A stretch of 64,000 nt of DNA from Haliotis asinina (lineage: Eukaryota; Mollusca; Gastropoda; Lepetellida; Haliotidae), in NCBI RefSeq assembly GCF_037392515.1, contig NC_090280.1:74946504-75010503 (forward strand), written 5' to 3'. Below are positions 1 through 11,213 of this stretch, piece by piece; position 1 is the first letter of the stretch, and the number at the start of each line of letters is the position of its first letter. The translations under genes and the position numbers were made by a program. The notes under the pieces are model-generated. The model was not told the origin of the DNA. It did no database searches and was given only the letters and a program-made list of their open reading frames with translations.

Positions 1-85
1 ATTATGCAGATCGATGTTCATGTTATTATCACTGGATTGTCTGCTCACTGGATTGTCTGCTTTCAGACCACCGCCACACGAGCCG
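1..85 (+). mobile_element. SINE-1, 3' part only
   Basis: The stretch matches the middle and 3' portion of the SINE copy at 262-541 (the 'gcagatcgatg', 'cactggattgtctg' and 'cagaccaccgcc' blocks) but breaks off before the usual gcgtaaaac and ACTC tail. It carries a short internal duplication of the 'ctcactggattgtctg' block. Confidence 0.7.
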
Positions 86-144
86 ACTTTTGACCTCAAC
101 TACAACATATAGACACTAAGGGAGTGTTCTGGTGTATAACGGAA

Positions 145-715
145 TCATATGCATGTGAACAGACATGAACTCTACGCATGTGCTGAGGTGTCCGCTTTAC
201 GCATTTGTAGAGATGTGCGCTCTACCCATGTGTTCCCATATGCGCTCAATCCATGAATACCACCCGTGAAGGTCGCGGGGAAGAATAGGCCTTCAGCAAC
301 TCATGCTTGCTATAAAAGGCGACTATGCTTGTCGTAAGAGGCGACTAACGGGATCGGTTGGTCAGGCTTGCTGACTTGGTTGGCACATGTCATCGGTTTC
401 CAATTACGCAGATCGATGCTCATGTTGTACATCACTGTATTGTCTGGTCCAGGCTTGATTATTTACAGACCACCGTCATATAGCTGGAATATTGCTGAGT
501 GCGGCGTAAAACTAAACTCACTAACTCACTCACTCACTCACCACCCATGCATACACATGTGCGCACCATGCCTGTGGACAGATGTGCACTCTATGCACGT
601 GCACAAATGTGCTTTCTATGTATGTGTACAGATGTGCACAGATATGCCCGTGGACAGATGTACGCTCTATGCATGTGTACTGGTATGCGTTCCATGCATA
701 TCGACGGATACGCAC
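145..715. repeat. Degenerate minisatellite of about 30 bp, split by a SINE
   Basis: Units of about 30 bp built on 'acagatgtgcactctatgca' recur on both sides of the SINE at 262-541. The left block is about 145-260 and the right block about 545-715. Because the period is near a multiple of three and stops are rare in the unit, several frames are open through the right block; I read these as repeat artefacts. The SINE is therefore younger than the array. Confidence 0.75.
262..541 (+). mobile_element. SINE-1, near full length
   Basis: It begins with 'acccgtgaaggtcgcgggg', carries the 'gtcgtaagaggcgactaacg' block, a middle 'gcagatcgatgctcatgttg' block, and ends 'gcggcgtaaaactaaactc' followed by (ACTC)n. 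The same order of blocks recurs at about ten places in the window. It sits inside the 30-bp minisatellite. Confidence 0.85.
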
Positions 716-759
716 TTTGTATTTTAGTCTTGACAAAAGCCACTGTCCAAAAGAAAAGT

Positions 760-1465
760 ACGTGGCCAACAGCCTATGATTTTACGGGCGAGGGACATAC
801 TCCAAAATTTCAGCATAATAACATTTTGTATGACAGTATTTGTAAATTGTTTACGTTCTACTCCCAACACGGACAGTCGACAAAGCTTCATAATGGTGCA
901 TAATAGCCTGGATATATATGACACTGTGGTGTGGTAAGAGAGCGGCACTAAGCTATTACCACTTAGCATTTTTTGTCAAAAAATATTTGCAAATATTTCA
1001 CACACGCGCACGCAGGATTACTTCCAACAGTCAAATCTGTGTGTAATACACTTACATCAGCAAATGCAATTTGCATGGACTGTCGAACAAAGAATCAACT
1101 TCGCATTATGCTTGAACGTCGTCAGAGGTTACTGTCCAAACACAAGCGATAGGGAACCATAGTGTTCCATAGATGAACGTGATTTGATGAATCAGTTTCA
1201 GCAAGGGTGACGGGCACAGTCACACAAAGAAGTCATACAACGCTATCGTACTTTCCTATACTTAAAATGCCGCCGAAAGTGAAACCTGTTTCAACGTACT
1301 TTCCGATACTCTTTCAACTCCATGGGGAATATACAGCTATGCTGCAGGTTAAGCGCAAGGAACTAAATACTCACATTGCCTGCACATCCTCGTGGGTACT
1401 AATTTTACAATTGAGTCGACTGAGACAATGTGGATCTAAGTATCTTCTCCAAGGATACTATGCAA
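760..1465. other. No gene or repeat recognised
   Basis: AT-rich sequence. The open frames seen on both strands are short, lack recognisable motifs and have no relatives elsewhere in the window. Confidence 0.6.
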
Positions 1466-1469
1466 ATGT

Positions 1470-1565
1470 ACCCACCTCGCGACCCGAACCTAGGTCCATC
1501 CACCGTGGATCGAACCCAGGTCTTCAGCGTGATAGGCAGACGCCTTACCACAGTACTATTGCTCT
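1470..1565 (-). mobile_element. tRNA-derived SINE head
   Basis: On the minus strand the segment has an A-box-like 'tggtaaggcgtctgcc' and a B-box 'gggttcgatcc' at tRNA-like spacing. No cloverleaf with an acceptor stem or discriminator closes around them, so I call it a SINE head rather than a tRNA gene. Confidence 0.6.
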
Positions 1566-1714
1566 CTACAACATTAATGCCTATGTAGATGACTTCCTGC
1601 ATGTTCCTCTATGTTTTTGTACAATTGTGAACTCAACATTAATACAGATGCATATGGCATCCTGTATGCTCCTCTTCTATGAGGCATTGGCTGATTATCG
1701 TTTTCTAGAATGAA

Positions 1715-2075
1715 TTTCGTTCTTGAATATTTAGGTGTTCATCAATGAAATCCATTTCTTGGCATTGTCATATAACCCATCCAATACAGTTTCTTTCTCC
1801 TCCAGTAATCGGGAATCTGAAAGACCATTATTGAAGGTGCTGTTGTTCCAGTTCTTGTGAGCGGAAACATACATCCAGGGAAACTCCTCTTATCATCAAT
1901 TACTTCATCTCTATATTATCTCCAGGCATTGCAAAATATACCAGGGTTCCCTACAGCTTCAGCTGAGAAGAGCGTTTCTCCTCAAAGTCCTTAAACTTCG
2001 GAGTTTTCGTAAACTACTGATTCGAACCAAATACTTTCCCCATGTATCACCAATGTCCTCCCACAATTCATAAAA
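1715..2075 (-). pseudogene. SABATH methyltransferase, C-terminal fragment
   Basis: Read on the minus strand, this segment aligns at nucleotide level with the last third of the intact SABATH gene at 11,683-12,906. The matching blocks, in order, are the LLSAEAAVNP region, the FYNIW region, 'gctcacaagaactggaacaa' (SAHRNWSN), 'ggtctttcagattcccgat' (GLSDSR) and the 'gatgaacacc..atattcaa' end (MNPKVFK). The frame is not open: stops and indels occur throughout and no N-terminal part is seen. It is more diverged than the A, B and C copies, so it is an older duplicate. It lies outside the triplicated block and in opposite orientation, just left of the LINE insertion. Homology is seen directly; its age ranking is inferred from divergence. 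Confidence 0.8.
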
Positions 2076-2131
2076 AAAGTTTCTAACTGTGTATACAACA
2101 TTGTTTATATAAAGGATCACCTAACCATATT

Positions 2132-2144
2132 TAATAGTTCTCAA
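2132..2144 (+). repeat. Left target-site duplication of the LINE
   Basis: The 13 bases taatagttctcaa sit immediately before the first LINE base and recur exactly at 6,644-6,656 after the ACTC tail. Confidence 0.95.
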
Positions 2145-2201
2145 GGCACCCGTGGCGAGCCACCTCCTCGTGGTGGGTGCTGGGTAACGCCAAGAGCTCG
2201 C
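2145..2201 (+). ncRNA. Candidate HDV-like self-cleaving ribozyme at LINE 5' end
   Basis: The fold can be drawn by eye. P1 is ggcaccc (2145-2151) with gggtgct (2175-2181), seven pairs including one G-U. P2 is gcgag (2155-2159) with ctcgc (2197-2201). P3 is ccac (2160-2163) with gtgg (2170-2173), closed by the loop ctcctc. P1' is followed by gggtaac. The loop, the single base between P3 and P1', and this gggyaac joiner match the genomic hepatitis delta ribozyme as I remember it. P4 is very short or absent and the catalytic cytosine cannot be fixed, with ccaaga before P2' the best candidate. Cleavage would fall just before 2145, exactly at the inserted end of the element. HDV-like ribozymes are known at 5' ends of several LINE families. 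Confidence 0.65.
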
Positions 2202-2714
2202 TAACACCCCCGTAGTGGACCAGGGGGCATATTTGGTCCACCAACCTGTTGGCCGTGGGTTGCGGCCCTGTGTTGGTGGAGGAGGGGGTCCTGGTGGTTG
2301 AGGGCAATAGGAACCTGCAACCTTGTTCCTGTTGCTCAACACACCACTTTGGCCCTGACTTCACCTAGACGGGAGGTAGAATTGGCCCGATTCTATCAAT
2401 CGGTTGGTCACGTCATGCCCTGTGCATGGACAACGTTTATTTGGAATCATCACAGCATGGAAATGTTGATTAAAGATTGTGACAACTTTATTAAATTGAA
2501 CTTGTGCCAGAAGGCGGTGGCTCATGGGCCAATCTGGTGATATAGACCTCTGAATTCTAAGTTTCTTAGGAAGATTGTCATGGGCCGGACGAGCCTGATA
2601 TTCCTTTTTTTTTATTTCTTAGCTATTTATGTCTGTATTTCTGGAGTATAGCATCTCTGTAGCTCTGATCTTGCAGTTTGGTTTCCACTGCAGGATCGTC
2701 CTTGTTGACACTCG
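2202..2714 (+). other. LINE 5' leader
   Basis: GC-rich leader between the ribozyme candidate and ORF1, containing repeated ggtcca/ccacca motifs that can pair with one another. No protein is evident in it. The element's own promoter would be expected here, but nothing specific is visible. Confidence 0.6.
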
Positions 2715-3402
2715 ATGGCAGGTGGAGATCAGGGTTTTGCTGAACATCCTTATAGTACCATGGCTAAACACATTCCCCCTGGTTCAAAAACGAACAAACG
2801 GAGACATCTTTCAACATCTTCTGATGATGAAGTCTCTTCAGCAGTAGTGGATTCATGGCCAAGATTCTTGGTCATTGAAACAGCAGATGAAGGTCCATTT
2901 AAATTAAATCCCTTTGCTATATCTATGGGTATCAAAGGTATATGCGGAGAGGTAGCCAACGTTACACGCCTTCGTTCTGGCTCACATCTTGTTGAATGTG
3001 CCCGGAGGCAGCAATCTGTAAACTTGCTAGGATTACAAAATTTCGTTGATACACGGGTTGTTGTCTCTGTGCACAGGACATTGCACTCTTGCAGAGGTAT
3101 TGTTCGTGACCGATCTCGTTGTCTGGCGTACATGACAGAAGAAGAAATTGTTGATGCATTGTTGATGTGCCTCACAGACTGAACAAGAACCAGAGACACA
3201 ATCTAATCCAGGAAAGGTTATTCAGTTGTCAAATAAAGAAAAGAAACAGCTGCGAAGGGCAGCATTTAGAGGTACCATCAACGTCACCAACATCAGTGAC
3301 GGTTCATAATCCGTTTGGACCTCTTGATATGGACGTCACTCCTTCACAACCAGAAGGAGGGAGTAGACTTTCCTCGCGTTCAAGATGCCCGGTTGAACCG
3401 CC
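2715..3402 (+). pseudogene. LINE ORF1, internally deleted
   Basis: The first part (155 codons from 2715, stop at 3180-3182) reads as the RNA-binding ORF1 protein of this LINE type: WPRFLVIE near residue 48, then FKLNPFAISMGIKGI, VTRLRSGSHLVEC, NFVDTRVVVSVHRTLHS and a MTEEEIVDAL end. In the family the CCHC zinc knuckles would follow, but none is present. Instead the sequence jumps to the linker and tail (NPGKVIQLSNKEKKQ onward) in another frame, reaching a stop just before ORF2. That is best explained by a deletion of several hundred bases taking out the knuckles. ORF1 normally coats element RNA. The start chosen is the first ATG in the open frame; an ATG at 2760 is also possible. Confidence 0.8.
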
Positions 3403-6089
3403 ATGAACAGCACTATTAATTTTATTCAATGGAATTGTAGAGGCCTTCGGAATAATTTTAATGATCTACAATTATTAGCTCAAGATTTTAATCCATCGGT
3501 TTTTAGTTTACAAGAGACACACTTGAAAAGTACTGATAACTTTGAATTGCGTCGGCACAATTCATTCCATTCCAGATCACCTTTTCGCTTTGCTCTTTGC
3601 ATAGTTCTCCTTCTACAGCTCTTCGACAGTCCGATCTTCAGGATCTCTTTGAACAACTTCCTCGACCATGTATAATCATGGGTGATCGTAATGGACACAA
3701 TCCTTTGTGGGGAAGTACCGACACCAACAATACAGGAAAACTCCTAGAGGATTTCATTTCAAACAATAACTTATGCACCTTTAATGATGGATCTGTCACA
3801 TATTTACATCCTGGTTCGGGAACTTATTCTGCACTCGATCTGTCCCTCGCAGACCCAACTGTTTTTAACGAATTTGAATTTGAATGGTCAGTTCACGATG
3901 ACCTGTGTGGAAGTGACCATTTTCCATCAATACTTTCCGCTATAAATCAGAGTGATGACTCATCTGCCACAAGGTGGAATTTTGATAAGGCTAACTGGCC
4001 ATATTTCAGATAATGTGTGCTGACAACTTGAACTCTGCCGTTTTTGTTAAAGTTCCAGATCCGATTCAGTTGTTCTCTGACAAACTGAAAAGTATTGCCG
4101 ATGAAGCTATTCCTAAGGCCTCTGCTAAAGCACATGTTCGTAGACCATGGTTTACTGACAGTTGCAAACAAGCTAGGAAGTGTAGAAAGAAGGCAGAAAA
4201 ATATTTTCGCCACCACCCTACAGTTCATAATTTAAATATTTTTAAAATAAACAATGCCAAGGCTCGACGTACTTTTAAACACAGTAAACGCCAGTCTTGC
4301 AAGACCTTTGTATCAAATATTAATTTACGTACACCAAAGACAAAGGTGTGGAACATGGTACAGAGAATCAAGGGTAAAGGTAGAAATTCTAGTGTTCATC
4401 ATCTAAAAGATGGACCCTAGGTTTTAACTGATAAAACTGACATTGCAAACAAGTTGGGTGAAACTTTAGCTAGACATTCTTCTTCCTCAAACTATAATAC
4501 AAAGTTTCAGAAATATAAAGATCAACAAGAAAAACGTAATATTAACTTTCATTCTGATAATGGTGAAGATTATAATGAACTCTTTTCACTACATGTGCTG
4601 AATACTGCCCTAGCGCAAGCTCACGATACGGCAACAGGTGCTGATAATATCCACTATCAGCTCCTGAAACATTTACCCAATACATGTCTTGAAACTCTTC
4701 TGAACATTTTTTATCATATTTGGACAACAGGCCAATTTCCTCCGTCGTGGCGTCAAGCCTTTGTTGTACCAATACCTAAGCCTGGTCGGGATCATACAGA
4801 TCCATCAAACTACAGACCTATTACACTAACTACCTGCGTTTGCAAGACCATGGAACGCATGGTCAATAATAGATTAGTGGGGTTTTTAGAATCCAATAAT
4901 CTTATTACTAACATCCAATGTGGTTTTCGGAAAAATAGAAGCACTATTGACCATTTGGTTCGACTAGAATCATTTCTTAAAAATTCCATTGCCCATTACC
5001 ATCATGCTGTATCAATCTTTTTCGACCTTGAAAAAGCTTATGATGCAACATGGAAATATGGTATCTTAAGAGATTTACATGATTTTGGTTTGAGAGGCCG
5101 TTTGCCTCATTTTATATCACAATTTGTAGTAGGCAGACAATTTCAAGTTCGTGTCGGATCATCCCTGTCTGACCATTATAATCAGGATCAGGGGGTTCCA
5201 CAAGGCAGTATTTTGTCTGTTACTTTGTTTAGCATAAAAATCAATAGTCTCTCGGAAGTATTACATGATTCCATAGATGGGTCATTGTTCGTGGTTTTTT
5301 CATGTCGTGGTAAAAATATGCATACCATTTACAGACAATTACAGATGTGTTTAAATAAAATTCATAACTGGTCACTTGAGAATGGATTTAAGTTTTCACA
5401 GATGCAAAACGGTATCTTCTCGACTGCCAGATCATACCTCAATTTTCACAGCTGAAGCAAACGCTTTATTAACAGACTTAAAATATATCAACAAACATTC
5501 CAAATATAAGCAGTATATAATCTTTTCAGACCCTTTTTCGTGCCTTCAAACTATTAAGGGTCTTTCTACCAAACATCCACTTTTAGTAGAGATTATTGAA
5601 TTGTACAATGATCTTGCTACTGGTCAATACGACGTCGTCTTTTGTTGGTTACCCAGCCACGTTGGCATTTCTGGGAACACACTTGCCGATCTTGGTGCCA
5701 AAGCAGCACTCACCAAATCTATGACACCACTTCTTATTCCATACTCTGATTATAAAGATTTCATCCGATCTTACATCCGGGATCTCATGCAGAAGAATTG
5801 GGACACCCAGATAGGTATCAATAAATTACATGAGATTAAACCCCACATTGGTTACACCTACTTGGGTTGTCAGTCTAGATTTGAAGAGGTCATCATAAGG
5901 CGATGTCGTATTGGCCACAATACGAAAGATGAGGATCATCCGTTCTGTATCCCTTGTGATGAAAGAATCACAGTCAAGCATGTCTTGATTGACTGTGTTG
6001 AATATTCCATCACAAGGGATAAGTATTTTAAAACACGAACCATGAAGGATCTTTTTAGTAATATTAATTATCATTTATCGCATATTTAA
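3403..6089 (+). pseudogene. LINE ORF2 (endonuclease, reverse transcriptase, RNase H), several deletions
   Basis: The ATG at 3403 opens with INFIQWNCRGLRNN and the catalytic glutamate in LQETHL, as in APE endonucleases. The middle of the endonuclease is missing. It resumes in another frame with IIMGDRNGHNPLWG and GSDHFP, which holds the essential histidine. The reverse transcriptase follows (4454-5455) with ATGADNIHYQLLK, PIPKPGRDHTDPSNYRPI, FFDLEKAYD and QGVPQGSILS. The catalytic FVDD box is gone: SLFVVFSCRGKNMH stands where family members carry FVDD before CRGKNMH. Just after it, a large deletion fuses the thumb to the RNase H domain at SSRLPDHTSIFTAEAN, which also removes the first RNase H aspartate. 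FSDPFS and WLPSHVGISGNTLAD remain. The C terminus keeps CIPCDERITVKHVLIDC. This copy cannot reverse transcribe. Confidence 0.88.
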
Positions 6090-6643
6090 AAGAATTAGAT
6101 TTGTTATCCGATTTGTGAATAGATAAATATTTTATAAGTGGTCATTTGGATTAGTAACTGGGATTGTTAGTGGCTGTACCTTCAAGGGGGGTTGAAGTAG
6201 ATTAAAATTATTGTCCTCCTGAGAAGGTACGTAAGTCCCAAGGCATTCAAAGGTAATTTAAATTGACCGTCTATTTTAATTGTAGTATCCCTGTCATTTT
6301 AATCTTGGCTAAAATCCACTTCATCGCCTGCAGCTGAGGGGATGATATAAATCCAGCTAGGGTCCATGCAGGTAGCAAAAGTACTGTAAGTCCCCATGGT
6401 CCCTAGTGTGGTGACCTGCCTTTAGTTGTTGGCGACCTATAGCCTGTTTTTATTCTCTGTATCGTCCTCTCTAGTTTAAATGTTTTAGATTTCATGACTA
6501 GTTTTAACATCAATATATCTGTGATAATCTAGTTAGTTTTACTGTCCTTTGTCGACGGATATTTTAGATTGATTACCTTGTTTTCATCGCTATATGGCTG
6601 TAATATTGCCGATACGATGCAAAAATTTAACTCACTCACTCAC
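6090..6643 (+). other. LINE 3' UTR with (ACTC)n end
   Basis: The untranslated tail ends with 'atatggctgtaatattgccg' and then (ACTC)n. The last 200 bases resemble the detached tails at 14,400-14,636, 30,815-31,005 and 57,090-57,212. It also shares the terminal ACTC repeat and a 'gctggaatattgc..gcg' like motif with both SINE families. Confidence 0.8.
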
Positions 6644-6656
6644 TAATAGTTCTCAA
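6644..6656 (+). repeat. Right target-site duplication of the LINE
   Basis: Exact second copy of taatagttctcaa, directly after the ACTC tail; see the partner at 2132-2144. Confidence 0.95.
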
Positions 6657-7030
6657 ACATTGAATCAATATTTTCCATTTCACATTTCCAAAACAGCACA
6701 CATTATTTACTATAGGTACATTATCATAGGCACATCCATACGTGCTTCAAACCTCTTTCTTTATTCCATCTGGCGTTTCTCCATATGAATTCAAAACATC
6801 TTGCCTGAAAATATTTAAGTGTTTTATCAGAAGACGGTTACAGTTGTTCCTATTGTAGTACAAATTGGCCATTGATTGATTTTAATATCTGTCTTTTTTT
6901 AATTTCTCATAATAGTTCAGTTGAACCATTTTTTCCAAGTCAACATCAAACTGTATTCCTAATAGTTGAAAATTGTTTAGAGATTATCAATCCAAATTCC
7001 AATCTGTACATAGCTTATATCGAATATCGA
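6657..7030. other. No feature recognised
   Basis: AT-rich spacer between the LINE and unit A. No motif or relative in the window was seen. Confidence 0.6.
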
Positions 7031-7189
7031 CACCTTTTCTTTGAGTCTATGTATATCAGAATTTTTCTGCGTGAACTTTCAGTCCAGAGAACCTTGCGAA
7101 AAAAGATAGGGTATTTATTATATATAATCTGTTCAAAGTGTATAATTCACAGTTTCCAAACTGTTATTCATATTCTAAATCTTCTTTGT

Positions 7190-7400
7190 TATATCACGCC
7201 ACGTTATTTTGTGAATGTTTAGCAATGACATTTACATTTATGGCCGGCAGAATGCAATCTGGACACTAGCTGTGACATGTGACCTGAATTTACCATAGCT
7301 TGTTCAATTTTTCTTTTCCTTGGTTTGAAAGAAATAAACAACGGGCGACTCACAAAACTATTACTGACTTTGCAATGTATGGAGATACTTAGTATTCATA
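7190..7400 (+). repeat. Repeat R, copy 1
   Basis: About 200 bp from 'ttattttgtgaatgtttagc' to 'ttgcaatgtatggagatact'. It sits directly upstream of the gypsy fossil here and in units B and C, and stands alone at 15.5 and 40.5 kb. It could be a remnant of the fossil's terminal repeat or leader; no clean TG..CA ends are visible. Confidence 0.7.
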
Positions 7401-7506
7401 AGCTGTTACATTTCGCTAAACTGGACACACATAATACAATGCTATACAATTCAATTTAATAAATTCAAAATGGTAAATTAAGTTACCATGTCTCATCGAG
7501 TTTGAT

Positions 7507-9600
7507 ATGGGTATTTATCATATGTCCGAGTTTAATATCGATACAGATAATTTAGCAGAAATTTGGAACAGATGGAAACAAAGGATGGGCTTATACTTGA
7601 AACTAGACACGCCAAAGGCAAATGAAGAGGAAACACCTAATGCGTTCTTGTATATTATAGGACAGGACGGTAGAGACATTTATAACACTTTACATTTGAA
7701 CAGTCGGAAGTCAACAAGACAGATGCTTTAGAAACCAAGTTTCGTGAAAATTGTACTCCAAAATAAAACGTGACCACTGAAAGATATAAGTTCCATACAA
7801 GATCTCAAAGAGAGGAAGATATAATTGAAGATATGAATATGCTACTGAAAATTGCTAAAGGTTGCAAGTTTGGATCACTTCAGTATGAGCTAATCAGAGA
7901 TAGGACAGTCTGTGGTACACATACAGAACGTTTGAAGGAAAGGTTGTTACGAGAGTTGAAAATCTTACTCTAAAACTATTAGTAAGGCAGACAAGGAATC
8001 CTTGAAACAGATGAAACAGTTTGAACATGAAAACAGCGTCTTGTTTGGGAAGAATACATATTCAAAGAATAATGCAGCAAGATATAAGACTTATGACAAA
8101 AGTAACCTTCAGAAATCAGGAAGACAGAAAGTGACATGCAAACGTAAAAATTGTGAAAATATTCATGGAAAAAGTGAATGCCCCGCTTATGGGAAAACAA
8201 TGTGCTAAGTGCAACAAACTCAACCACTTTCAACGATGTTGTAGAAGTAGACTGTTTCACGAGCTGAAGGAGACGGAAGGACAATTACAACAACATTACT
8301 TCAACAGGAAGCTTTCTTGGCTCGGTAAAGTCTGAAAATAATGAAAATGTTATGTTTACATCAACTGTAATTGAAACAGAGGTGGATAAAATGATATTTT
8401 CATAAATTTGCCAGCTGAAGGTATGATGTTGAAGTTTAAAGTGGATACAGGCTCGCAAGCCAACATCATTCCAATAAAAAGATTCAGGGAAGACTACCAA
8501 CAAATTCCCTTTCGAAAATCATATGTTAAACTAAAAAGTTACAGTGGTGATATAATACCACAATTTAGGAAGTGCAAGCTTTTAAGAGGATACAATGAAT
8601 TAGAACTTACCGTTTTGGACACTGGACAAATTCCTTTATTGACTTCACTGTAACTTAACATAGACAAAGTGATGTCTGTCAAGACAAAGGAAACTGTAGA
8701 TGAATTTTCTGAAATCTTCTCAGAACTTGCGTGTCTCAATGAACCTTTTCACACTGAGAAAGATTCATCAGTTCCACCCGTGATACATCTTCCACGTAAA
8801 GTGCCTCCTTCACTCAGATAAACCCAATTACCATTGGACAGCAAGGTTAAGCAAGGTGTGATTAGAAACCACAGACACGGTCATTTCCTTGGAAATAGTA
8901 GAAAAGGCAGGCTGTGACAAGCTTCGCGTCTGTTTAGATCCAAAAACATCTTAAGTCTTCAATTAAACGGGAAATAACCACACAATTCTCTGGGACTAAA
9001 CAGTATTCAAACATTGATGCAAGTGCAGGATGCTGGCATGTATTGTTAGATCCGCCGTCACAACTGCTCTCTACATTCAACAGGCCTTTTGAGAGGTGAC
9101 CGTGCTATTAGATCACGTCTGCACAGGAAGTGTTCCAAAAGAGAATATATCAGAGGTTTGAACTACAAAAGAGCATGATATATGCCTAAGTTTTGTTGTT
9201 GAAGAAGTTACCAACACAGGTTACAATCGTGAAGTTAAACCAGATCCAAGCAAAATTGAAGACGTCAGGAAAATTTCAGTACCTGAAGATAACAATAAAG
9301 TGGACAGACTGTTAGGGTTCATAAACTATTTGAGAAAGTTCATTCCAAATCTCTCGGAACCCCCTGAACCAATCAGACAACTTCTCAAAAAGTATGCAGC
9401 GTACGTCTGGTCACATGAACAACAAAATGTATTTGAACGGATTGTTGCATATCTTACTGCAGATCCAGGTCCAGTACTCAGTTTCTATGATATCACGAAA
9501 CCAGTTACTGTTACTTTTGATGCATCAACATCTCGGAGCAGTGGAGATTTCAACATGTCACATAAATACAGGTTTGCTATTCTATGGACTGTTAAAGTGT
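7507..9600 (+). mobile_element. Ty3/gypsy fossil, unit A
   Basis: A broken retroelement with pieces in the normal order: a gag-like segment (7,507-7,973), a zinc-knuckle segment (8,002-8,335), a protease segment with VDTGSQANIIP (about 8,408-8,653), reverse transcriptase scraps, and the connection/RNase H start with LLGFINYLRKFIPNL (about 9,300-9,602). The family call rests on this order and these motifs. It has many breaks, on the order of ten, and no integrase is seen. Clear terminal repeats were not found; repeat R upstream is a candidate. The same fossil is present in units B and C, so it predates the triplication. Confidence 0.8.
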
Positions 9601-11200
9601 AATTTACACCTATATTAATAAGTAGAGTTAGGAATACTAGGTAAAATAATCCATTTTTGTGGTCATTCTGGAGAGACTTTAACCATGATCACAAATTTAC
9701 CTATATCATTAGTCTTGGGTTAGCCCAATCGCCAAGTACAAATCAGTTCTGTCAGTTAAGTCATGTTGGCTGGTCGCGCACCTTGGTTGTCTCTTGTGGC
9801 GGTTAAGCAAACAACCAAGGGAACAGAACAGACCACTCACAGGTGAAAGTCAACGCATCGGTCATGATATCCGTTTAGAAGATTCATGGTGGATTGTGGG
9901 ATCGGGCGACAAATATTTGTGTAGGTAGCAGCAAGGCAGGACAATTAAAAGATAGTGAAAAGGTTTATTCTGGATGAATTTTTGCATGTGTTTCTTCTCA
10001 GTATCGCCAACTCGCATTCCTTTACAAACAATGCAAACAAGGGAGACAAGTCTGCAGTTGAAAGAAAAGATGGTATGATAATGGCTATATAAATCTCCTG
10101 TCTCCGTGCACTTGTACGCTAAGCTGAATTACCATGTGTACGTTAGACACGGGCCTATTGTGACAACCTCTTGACAATATCTGTAACATGACTCCAGCTG
10201 CATAGCTAAGAATCACTTGTAGCGTCTGCTGCATATCACATACCTTGTAGAACCTGCGCCGGTGACGACGTGTCACAAGCACATCGTCTGGTGAACGTAA
10301 GTAATGTTAATGCATATTGATTATGGTTCTAAAAAGACAGCCTAACGGGTGGGGAGTTGGATGGGAACAGTATTCGGAGAACTATTGTATTTACTTTCAT
10401 TCTTTTATCATATTATTATTACCTTTCATCAGTCTGGTGGTATAAATGTATTTCTATATATTAGTACATACTTGGGTATTACACAAGATTGGAATAGTGT
10501 GCCTTTGAAAATTGTTCATATGGTAAATCTGAGTGAATTTCAGCTAGGGTTTCAGACTAAGTTTGCTGTTACTTTGCATATGTTAAGCGTAATATTATAT
10601 CAAGGACCAAGTGTGCATGTGCTTGCTCTGTATAACACGGTTAAAATATGTAAACTGGTGACCGGGTTATCCCCGGGGATATTGTGCGTAAAGAGTGTTA
10701 ATGTGCTGCTGGATTATAATGATAATATTTAGCATGCATCCCAGGATTGCCGATCAGGAAAGCTCTCGGGTTTTCCACTGGATGCACAGTCCTTCTGACA
10801 CTCAGGCTAATGCAGAAGGCCGCAGTGTTGGGAAGTCTTCCTACTGTCTGGAAGGTTCTTGGTGGGTTCTACCTGGCAGCGTTTCCTGGAGAACTCCCAT
10901 TCGCTATCCCGGCTGCGTGTAGAGGGCTGGAGGCTGGTGATGAGCCTTACCAGCCTGCCTGTGCCAGGATGTCCGGAACCCTCTGTGCTACATTTTCATT
11001 TGAATCTGCAAAACATAACAATAGTCCATTTAACAAGCGGCCATATCTACGCACTTGTGCATGGGTTAGCATGATATTACTGCTAGATGGTTGACAGTCA
11101 TATGATTTATCTCACCAAGTACCCATTTTCTGCTGGGTGAACAGCGGCAATTCCTGAGCATTATTGATAATTCTTCTTAGCTAAATCCAGTTGCTGCTGC
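9600..11200 (+). other. Leader region upstream of SABATH, shared by all three units
   Basis: The sequence from about 9,830 recurs at 35.99-37.1 kb (B) and 48.54-49.98 kb (C). It contains a weak plus-strand frame at 10,349-10,732 (127 codons) and a minus-strand frame at 10,085-10,282 that are partly kept between copies. Neither shows a known domain, and copies B and C break both, so I do not call them genes. The segment near 10,090-10,300 is a distant relative of 16,080-16,220. Confidence 0.5.
11030..11170 (+). repeat. Dispersed repeat 3
   Basis: Contains 'cacttgtgcatgg' and 'acccattttctgctgggtga' followed by 'cggcaattcctga'. Related copies lie at 15,730, 20,960 (minus), 40,830 and 49,825. 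Confidence 0.65.
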
Positions 11201-11213
11201 TGTTGGTGCTGTG

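Larger units (their letters stand above)
2145..6643 (+). mobile_element. Non-LTR retrotransposon (LINE) with RNase H, internally deleted
   Basis: This is one complete insertion, bounded by perfect 13-bp target-site duplications. Parts in order: a GC-rich 5' leader with a possible self-cleaving ribozyme, ORF1, ORF2 with apurinic-type endonuclease, reverse transcriptase and RNase H remnants, a C-terminal CCHC motif, a 3' UTR of about 550 bp and an (ACTC)n end. RNase H and the gene order fit the I/Nimb type of LINE; the clade call is from motif memory. Both ORFs carry several internal deletions, yet the ends are complete and the duplications unblemished, so the insertion is fairly recent. It is likely a non-autonomous deletion derivative, or was deleted soon after insertion. 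A worn relative lies at 54,180-55,660 and a 3' scrap at 60,745-60,850. Confidence 0.92.

Noticed and set aside
368-779. Overlapping Cys- and His-rich open frames
   Set aside because: They run through the 30-bp minisatellite and a SINE; several frames are open at once because of the repeat.
10349-10732. Plus-strand 127-codon frame upstream of SABATH
   Set aside because: Partly kept in B and C, but deletions and shifts break it there, and it has no recognisable domain. Similarity is explained by the segmental duplication.
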